A stretch of 35,127 bases of DNA from Thermoactinospora rubra. Its GTDB lineage: Bacteria; Actinomycetota; Actinomycetes; Streptosporangiales; Streptosporangiaceae. The notes below the pieces were generated by a model. It saw only the letters and a list, made by a program, of their open reading frames with translations. It did no database searches and was not told the origin of the DNA. The number at the start of each line of letters is the position of its first letter. Positions within the stretch are counted from its first letter, which is position 1. A program made the translations under genes and the position numbers. The stretch is taken from NCBI RefSeq assembly GCF_002093975.1, contig NZ_MSZZ01000077.1, positions 1 through 35,127 of the forward strand, read 5' to 3'. Shown here piece after piece: positions 30,085-35,127 of this stretch.

Positions 30085-30428
30085 GGAAGCTCCTTCAGCA
30101 GGTCGATGAGCTCGTCGCGGCTGTAGCCGTGTCTGCGGGCCTCGTCGAGCAGCTCACGGGCGCGCATGACGAGCCGCACGCGCCCCTCGACGGCGCTGGC
30201 GACGCTCACGCCGCGCCCGCGCCGGAACTCCAGCACGCCCTCCTCGCGCAGCTCGCGCAGCGCGCGCAGCACGGTGTTGGCGTTGATGCCCAGCGCGTCG
30301 GCCAGGTCGCGGGCGGGCGGGAGCCGGTCGCCGGGACCGTAGGAGCCCTCGGCGATGGAACGGCGGATCGCCGCGGCCACCTGCTCGTGGAGGGGTCGTG
30401 GATCGTTGAGGTCCAGCGTGAGCAACAT
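30081..30428 (-). CDS. GntR family regulator, YtrA type
   Basis: A 115-residue repressor-like protein: a winged helix-turn-helix (about 10-75; LPPARDLADALGINANTVLRALREL) and a short C-terminal dimerisation tail (80-115) typical of the YtrA subfamily, which lacks a ligand-binding domain. The start is ATG 30428, without a strong ribosome site. An inverted repeat 15 bp upstream is the likely operator. It leads the operon with the DUF1648 and CPBP genes, so it probably autoregulates them. Confidence 0.88.
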   Translation of the reverse strand: MLLTLDLNDPRPLHEQVAAAIRRSIAEGSYGPGDRLPPARDLADALGINANTVLRALRELREEGVLEFRRGRGVSVASAVEGRVRLVMRARELLDEARRHGYSRDELIDLLKELP

Positions 30429-30442
30429 GATGCCAGCGACAA

Positions 30443-30467
30443 TAGCACCATCCGCACAATGATGCTA
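30443..30467. promoter_or_regulatory. Probable operator of the GntR/YtrA regulator
   Basis: A 9-bp inverted repeat, TAGCACCAT (30443-30451) and ATGATGCTA (30459-30467), 8 of 9 paired, spacer 7. It sits directly upstream of the GntR start and in the promoter area of the divergent pepA gene. The match to a family operator is inferred from position and symmetry. Confidence 0.5.
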
Positions 30468-30541
30468 CATCGATTGGCACCATATACGTAGGATGACCCT
30501 GTGTTATGCGAAGGCGCAAAGCCTCGATAGCATCGGTTTAC

Positions 30542-31999
30542 GTGACCACAGTGCGGCTGAACTCAGCAGACCCCGTCTCGTACGACACCGACGCGCTGAT
30601 CGTCGGTTTCCACTCCGGCCCCGCCGCCGCGGGCGCGGAGGGCCTGGAGGAGGCTTTCGGCGGCAAGCTGGCCGCCACACTGGAAGCGCTCGGTTTCAAG
30701 GGGAAGGCGGGGGAGGTCGCCAAGGTCCCGACCTTCGGCTCGATCGCCGCTCCGCTGCTGGTCGCGGTCGGGCTGGGCGACTCACACGACCTCGAGGGCC
30801 TGCGCCGCGCGGCCGGCTCCGCCGTACGCTCCCTGGAGGGCACCGGACGCGCCGCGCTCGCGCTCCCCGTCGCCACCGCCGAGGAGGCCGAGGCCGTGGC
30901 GCTGGGCGGCCTGCTGGGCGCCTACACCTTCGACAGGTACCGCGCGGACAAGCAGTCCCCCATCCGGTCGATCGACGTGCTGGCCTCCTTCGACGGCGTG
31001 GCCGAGCGCGCGTCGGTGCTGGCCGAGGCCGTCGCGCTCGTGCGCGACCTGGTCAACACCCCGCCCTCCGACCTGTGGCCCGCGCGCTTCGCCGAGATCG
31101 CCGAGGAGATCGGCGGCAAGGCCGGCCTGCAGGTCGAGGTGCTGGACGAAAAGCAGCTCAAGGACGGCGGCTACGGCGGCCTCATCGGCGTGGGCCAGGG
31201 CTCGGCCAACCCGCCGCGCCTGGTCCGCCTGTCCTACACCCACCCCGAGGCCGCCAAGACGCTGGCGTTCGTCGGCAAGGGCATCACCTTCGACTCCGGC
31301 GGCCTGTCCATCAAGCCGACTTCGGCGATGGAGTGGATGAAGTCCGACATGGGCGGCGCGGGCGCGGTCTTCGGCGCCATGGTCGCCATCGCCAGGCTGG
31401 GCCTGAAGGTCAACGCCGTCGGCTACCTGTGCCTGGCCGAGAACCTGCCCTCCGGTACGGCGCAGCGCCCCTCCGACGTCATCCACAGCTACAGCGGCAA
31501 GACCGTCGAGGTGCTCGACACCGACGCCGAGGGCCGCCTGGTCCTCATGGACGGCATCGCCCGCGCCGCCGAGGACGGCCCCGACCTGATCGTCGACGTG
31601 GCCACGCTGACCGGCGCGCAGATCGTGGCCCTGGGCTGGCGTACGGCCGGCGTCATGGCCAACGACGACGAGGTCAGGGAGCTGGTCGTCGAGGCCGCCG
31701 CCGCGGCGGGCGAGGGCGCCTGGGGCATGCCGCTGCCCGAGGAGCTGCGCAAGGGGCTCGACTCCCCCGTCGCCGACATCGCCAACCTGCAGCCGGAGCG
31801 CTGGGGCAGCATGCTGGCCGCGGGCGTCTTCCTGAAGGAGTTCGTCCCCGACGGCGTGAAGTGGGCGCACATCGACATGGCGGGCCCGGCCTTCAACAAG
31901 GGCGAGCCCTACGGCTACATCCCGAAGGGCGGGACGGGCGCCTTCGTCCGCACGCTCATCGGACTGGCCGAGCGACACGCATCGGGTGCGGGCAAGTGA
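30542..31999 (+). CDS. pepA: Leucyl aminopeptidase (M17)
   Basis: A 485-residue M17 metallopeptidase that removes N-terminal residues from peptides. Key stretches: VGKGITFDSGGLSIKP (metal Lys and Asp), MKSDMGGA, and DTDAEGRLVL (usual NTDAEGRL; Asp for Asn). The N-terminal macro-like domain is present. The start is GTG 30542 (MTTVRLNSADP), which fits relatives; ATG 30506 (in frame) would add 12 residues and is the alternative. It is 112 bp from the divergent GntR gene. lpd follows 50 bp downstream. Confidence 0.92.
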   Translation: MTTVRLNSADPVSYDTDALIVGFHSGPAAAGAEGLEEAFGGKLAATLEALGFKGKAGEVAKVPTFGSIAAPLLVAVGLGDSHDLEGLRRAAGSAVRSLEGTGRAALALPVATAEEAEAVALGGLLGAYTFDRYRADKQSPIRSIDVLASFDGVAERASVLAEAVALVRDLVNTPPSDLWPARFAEIAEEIGGKAGLQVEVLDEKQLKDGGYGGLIGVGQGSANPPRLVRLSYTHPEAAKTLAFVGKGITFDSGGLSIKPTSAMEWMKSDMGGAGAVFGAMVAIARLGLKVNAVGYLCLAENLPSGTAQRPSDVIHSYSGKTVEVLDTDAEGRLVLMDGIARAAEDGPDLIVDVATLTGAQIVALGWRTAGVMANDDEVRELVVEAAAAAGEGAWGMPLPEELRKGLDSPVADIANLQPERWGSMLAAGVFLKEFVPDGVKWAHIDMAGPAFNKGEPYGYIPKGGTGAFVRTLIGLAERHASGAGK

Positions 32000-32049
32000 C
32001 AAGATGACGGCATCCACTTCCAAGCCGGACTCGGACAAGGAGCACTCCT

Positions 32050-33417
32050 GTGGCCTATGACATCGTCATCCTGGGTGGCGGTAGCGGCGGCTACGCGTGC
32101 GCGCTGCGGGCGGCCGAGCTGGGCAAGTCCGTCGCGCTGATCGAGAAGGACAAGATCGGCGGCACCTGCCTGCACCGCGGCTGCATCCCCACCAAGGCGC
32201 TGCTGCACTCGGCCGAGGTCGCCGACGAGGCCAGGGAGAGCGAGGCGTACGGCGTCAAGGCCCGCTTCGAGGGCATCGACGTGGCCGGCGTGCACGCCTT
32301 CAAGGACAAGATCGTCAGCCGCGCCTGGAAGGGCGTGCAGGGCCTGCTGAAGTCCGCGGGCGTGACCGTCATCGAGGGGTACGGCAAGCTGGCCGGCCCC
32401 CGGCGGATCCAGGTCGGCGACGACGTGGTCGAGGGCGAGGCCGTGGTCCTGGCGACGGGCTCGGCGCCCAAGACGCTGCCGGGCCTGGAGATCGACGGCG
32501 TACGGATCGTCACCAGCGAGCACGTCCTGCAGATGGACCGCGTGCCCGCCTCCGTGATCGTGCTCGGCGGCGGCGTCATCGGCGTCGAGCTGGCCAGCGT
32601 CTACCGCTCCTTCGGCGCCGAGGTCACCATCGTCGAGGCGCTGCCCCACCTGCTGCCGGCCGAGGAGGAGTCCAGCTCCAAGCTCCTGGAGCGGGCCTTC
32701 CGCCGCCGCGGCATCAAGTACGAGCTCGGCGTCTTCTTCGACGGCGCCAAGACCAATGACACCGGCGTGGTCGTCACCCTCGCCAACGGCAAGACGCTGG
32801 AGGCGGAGATCCTGCTGGTGGCGGTGGGCCGCGGCCCGGTCTCCTCCGGCATGGGCTTCGAGGAGCAGGGCATCCAGCTCGACCGCGGCGGCGCGGTGGT
32901 GGTCGACGAGCACTGCCGCACCTCGGTGCCCGGCGTCTACGCGGTCGGCGACCTCATCCCGACCCTCCAGCTGGCCCACGCGGGCTTCGCCGAGGGCATC
33001 ATGGTCGCCGAGCACATCGCCGGGCTCGCGCCCGCCCCCATCGACTACGCGGGCGTGCCGCGCATCACCTATTCCGACCCCGAGGTGGCCTCCGTCGGCA
33101 TCACCTCGGCCCAGGCGCGCGAGCGCGGCCTGGAGATCGTCGAACAGGTCTACGACCTGGCCGGCAACCCCAGGAGCCAGATCCTCGGCACCGCGGGCGC
33201 CGTCAAGGTCATCGCCCAGAAGGACGGCCCGGTCCTCGGGGTCCACATGGTGGGCCGCCGGATCGGCGAGCTGGTCACGGAGGGGCAGCTGATCTACAAC
33301 TGGGAGGCCCTCCCCGCGGAGGTCGCCCAGCTCATCCACGCACACCCGACCCAGTCGGAGGCTGTCGGCGAGGCCATGCTGGCCCTCGCGGGCAAGCCGC
33401 TCCACGTACACAACTAG
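32050..33417 (+). CDS. lpd: Dihydrolipoyl dehydrogenase (E3)
   Basis: A 455-residue flavoenzyme that reoxidises dihydrolipoyl groups of 2-oxo acid dehydrogenase complexes with NAD. The FAD site is GGGSGGY (9-15), the redox disulfide is C40-C45 (GGTCLHRGCIP), the NAD site is VLGGGVIGVE, and the C-terminal active pair is H432 and E437 (HPTQSEAVGEA). The start is GTG 32050 with AAGGAG 9 nt upstream. It is followed 25 bp downstream by sucB, so E3 and E2 are made together. Confidence 0.95.
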   Translation: MAYDIVILGGGSGGYACALRAAELGKSVALIEKDKIGGTCLHRGCIPTKALLHSAEVADEARESEAYGVKARFEGIDVAGVHAFKDKIVSRAWKGVQGLLKSAGVTVIEGYGKLAGPRRIQVGDDVVEGEAVVLATGSAPKTLPGLEIDGVRIVTSEHVLQMDRVPASVIVLGGGVIGVELASVYRSFGAEVTIVEALPHLLPAEEESSSKLLERAFRRRGIKYELGVFFDGAKTNDTGVVVTLANGKTLEAEILLVAVGRGPVSSGMGFEEQGIQLDRGGAVVVDEHCRTSVPGVYAVGDLIPTLQLAHAGFAEGIMVAEHIAGLAPAPIDYAGVPRITYSDPEVASVGITSAQARERGLEIVEQVYDLAGNPRSQILGTAGAVKVIAQKDGPVLGVHMVGRRIGELVTEGQLIYNWEALPAEVAQLIHAHPTQSEAVGEAMLALAGKPLHVHN

Positions 33418-33442
33418 GCCCTCGATAGCGAGAGAAGAAACG

Positions 33443-34915
33443 ATGCCGGTCTCTGTACAGATGCCCCAGCTCGGCGAGAGCGTGACCGAGGGCACCGTTA
33501 CCCGTTGGCTGAAGAAGGAGGGCGAGCGCGTCGAGGCCGACGAGCCGCTCCTGGAGGTGTCGACCGACAAGGTGGACACCGAGATCCCGTCGCCGGCCGC
33601 CGGCGTGATCACCAAGATCGTGGTCGCCGAGGACGAGACCGTCGAGGTCGGCGCCGAGCTCGCCATCATCGACGAGAACGGCCAAGCCGGTGCCACCGCC
33701 GCTCCCGCTGCCGAGGCGCCCGCCCAGGAAGCGGCTCCCGCCCCCGCCGCCCAGCCGGAGCCGGAGCCCGAGCCCGCGCCCGCCGCGTCCTCCATCCCGC
33801 AGCCGGCGCCCGCCCAGCCGCAGCCCGCTCCTGCGCCCGCTCCGCAGCCACAGCCGGCCCAGCCGCAGCAGGCCCAGGCCCAGCCCGCCCCGGCGCCCGT
33901 GACCCAGCCGACGCCGCTGCCCGCGGCGGGTGAGAGCCCGTACGTGACGCCGCTGGTCCGCAAGCTGGCCGCCGAGCACGGCGTGGACCTCAACACGCTC
34001 ACCGGCACAGGTGTCGGCGGGCGCATCCGCAAGCAGGACGTCCTGGAGGCCGCCAAGGCCCAGCGCGAGCGCGCCGCCCAGGCCCCGGCCGCGGCTCCCG
34101 CCGCGGCTCCGCAGGCGCCCGCCGCCCCGGCCGCTCAGGAGCCCGCCGCCCAGGTGGCCGCCGCTCCCGAGCCGGTCGAGGTCGACACGACGCTGCGCGG
34201 CCGCACGGAGAAGATGTCGCGCCTGCGCCAGACGATCGCCAAGCGCATGGTGGAGTCGCTGCAGACCGCCGCGCAGCTCACCACCGTGGTCGAGGTCGAC
34301 GTCACCAAGATCGCCCGGCTGCGCGAGCGGGCTAAGGCCGACTTCCAGCGCCGCGAGGGCGTCAAACTGTCGTTCCTGCCGTTCTTCGCGATGGCCGCGG
34401 TCGAGGCGCTCAAGCAGCACCCCAAGCTCAACGCGACGATCAACAACGAGACCAACGAGGTCACCTACTTCGACGTCGAGCACCTCGGCATCGCGGTGGA
34501 CACCGAGCGCGGTCTCATCGTCCCGGTGATCAAGGGCGCGGGCGACCTCAACCTGGCCGGCCTGGCCCGTAAGATCGCCGACCTGGCCGAGCGCACCCGC
34601 ACCAACAAGATCAGCCCGGACGACCTGGCCGGCGGCACGTTCACGCTGACCAACACCGGCAGCCGCGGCGCGCTGTTCGACACGCCGATCCTCAACCAGC
34701 CGCAGGTCGGCATGCTCGGCACGGGCGCGGTCGTCAAGCGTCCCGTGGTGGTCGACACGCCGGAGGGCGAGGTCATCGCGGTCCGCTCGATGGTGTACCT
34801 GGCGCTGACGTACGACCACCGCCTGGTCGACGGCGCCGACGCCGCGCGCTTCCTCACCACGGTGAAGAAGCGCCTGGAGGAAGGCCGCTTCGAGGCCCAG
34901 CTCGGACTGGCCTGA
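33443..34915 (+). CDS. sucB: 2-oxo acid dehydrogenase E2 (dihydrolipoamide acyltransferase, SucB-like)
   Basis: A 490-residue E2 enzyme that moves an acyl group to coenzyme A. It has one lipoyl domain (1-80; lipoylated K43 in TDKVDT), a long Pro/Ala/Gln linker (82-168), an E3-binding domain (about 175-211; PLVRKLAAEHGVDL), another linker, and a catalytic domain (about 255-490) with H459 and D463 (TYDHRLVDG). MPQLGESVTEG favours the succinyl type, but the pyruvate type is possible; actinobacteria often share E2. Streptomyces forms often have two lipoyl domains (recalled); here there is one. The strong terminator follows. Confidence 0.9.
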   Translation: MPVSVQMPQLGESVTEGTVTRWLKKEGERVEADEPLLEVSTDKVDTEIPSPAAGVITKIVVAEDETVEVGAELAIIDENGQAGATAAPAAEAPAQEAAPAPAAQPEPEPEPAPAASSIPQPAPAQPQPAPAPAPQPQPAQPQQAQAQPAPAPVTQPTPLPAAGESPYVTPLVRKLAAEHGVDLNTLTGTGVGGRIRKQDVLEAAKAQRERAAQAPAAAPAAAPQAPAAPAAQEPAAQVAAAPEPVEVDTTLRGRTEKMSRLRQTIAKRMVESLQTAAQLTTVVEVDVTKIARLRERAKADFQRREGVKLSFLPFFAMAAVEALKQHPKLNATINNETNEVTYFDVEHLGIAVDTERGLIVPVIKGAGDLNLAGLARKIADLAERTRTNKISPDDLAGGTFTLTNTGSRGALFDTPILNQPQVGMLGTGAVVKRPVVVDTPEGEVIAVRSMVYLALTYDHRLVDGADAARFLTTVKKRLEEGRFEAQLGLA

Positions 34916-34934
34916 CCTTCTCCGGTACGGCACA

Positions 34935-34978
34935 GCGGGCCGGACACCCCTCGCGGGTCGTCCGGCCCGCCCCTTTTT
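34935..34978 (+). terminator. Rho-independent terminator after sucB
   Basis: A perfect 11-bp stem, GCGGGCCGGAC (34935-34945) with GTCCGGCCCGC (34960-34970), followed by CCC and TTTTT (34974-34978). It ends the lpd-sucB transcript 19 bp after the stop. Confidence 0.93.
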
Positions 34979-35127
34979 CGCGGCTTCCTCCACGGACATG
35001 AGTGAAACGCCACGCGAGCACCAGACCACGACGGCTCGCTCCAGGAAGAGCCGGAAAGGGCGGCTCGCACGCAGGAAAGCCTGCTAAGCGTCTATCCAGA
35101 AGTTCTGCGCGTAACCGGGTGTGGGAC
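34979..35127. other. Window end, no gene assigned
   Basis: 149 bp after the sucB terminator. A 29-codon frame (34998-35087) would encode a strongly basic peptide (MSETPREHQ to ARRKAC) but has no ribosome site, so it is not called. Nothing else is recognised before the edge. Confidence 0.4.

Noticed and set aside
30466..30494. pepA promoter with TAGGAT at 30489-30494
   Set aside because: No acceptable -35 at 16-18 bp upstream; only a weak possibility.
34998..35087. 29-codon basic peptide after the sucB terminator
   Set aside because: No ribosome site and no known relative; a chance frame is likely.

Overview
The window is high-GC DNA from an actinomycete. Three things suggest this: an actinobacterial qcrCAB / ctaCDFE respiratory gene set with trpD beside it, a homologue of the mycobacterial adenosine kinase, and a PspA–PspAA pair. 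The gene order and protein style fit the Streptosporangiaceae (Nonomuraea-like), but that placement is inference.

Region 1 (1-10,900) is respiration. On the minus strand ctaE-qcrC-qcrA-qcrB (qcrB cut by the window edge) encodes oxidase subunit III and the bc1 complex. A second minus-strand operon, ctaC-ctaD-ctaF, encodes the rest of the aa3 oxidase and ends at a strong terminator. Between the two lie a degenerate response-regulator receiver, trpD and a lipoprotein L,D-transpeptidase. A cysteine desulfurase/TusA-like pair diverges from ctaC.

Region 2 (10,900-21,500) is housekeeping: a CBS-domain protein, adenosine kinase, ErpA-type Fe-S carrier, quinolinate synthase (a 4Fe-4S enzyme), a SIMPL-domain protein, a membrane Ser/Thr kinase with a proline-rich linker and propeller-like extracellular part, PspA/PspAA, a DUF3043 membrane protein, a SUKH (SMI1/KNR4) membrane protein, an aldo/keto reductase and a small conserved protein.

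Region 3 (21,500-28,100) is a cobalamin-assembly locus broken up by TnpB-type elements: an SCO2322-like secreted protein, cobU fused to a decayed metallo-beta-lactamase-like domain, a degenerate TnpB element, an ABC ATPase, a TPR–aminoglycoside-phosphotransferase-like fusion, cobS and a second TnpB remnant. The right ends of both TnpB elements supply the stop codons of cobU and cobS. Around them are many short tandem repeats (17, 32-33, 36 bp).

Region 4 (28,100-30,500) is a GntR(YtrA-type)–DUF1648–CPBP protease operon with translational overlaps and a 24-bp repeat array at the last gene junction.

Region 5 (30,500-35,127) is pepA, lpd and sucB (E3 and E2 of 2-oxo acid dehydrogenase complexes), closed by a strong terminator. 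No rRNA, tRNA or CRISPR was seen.
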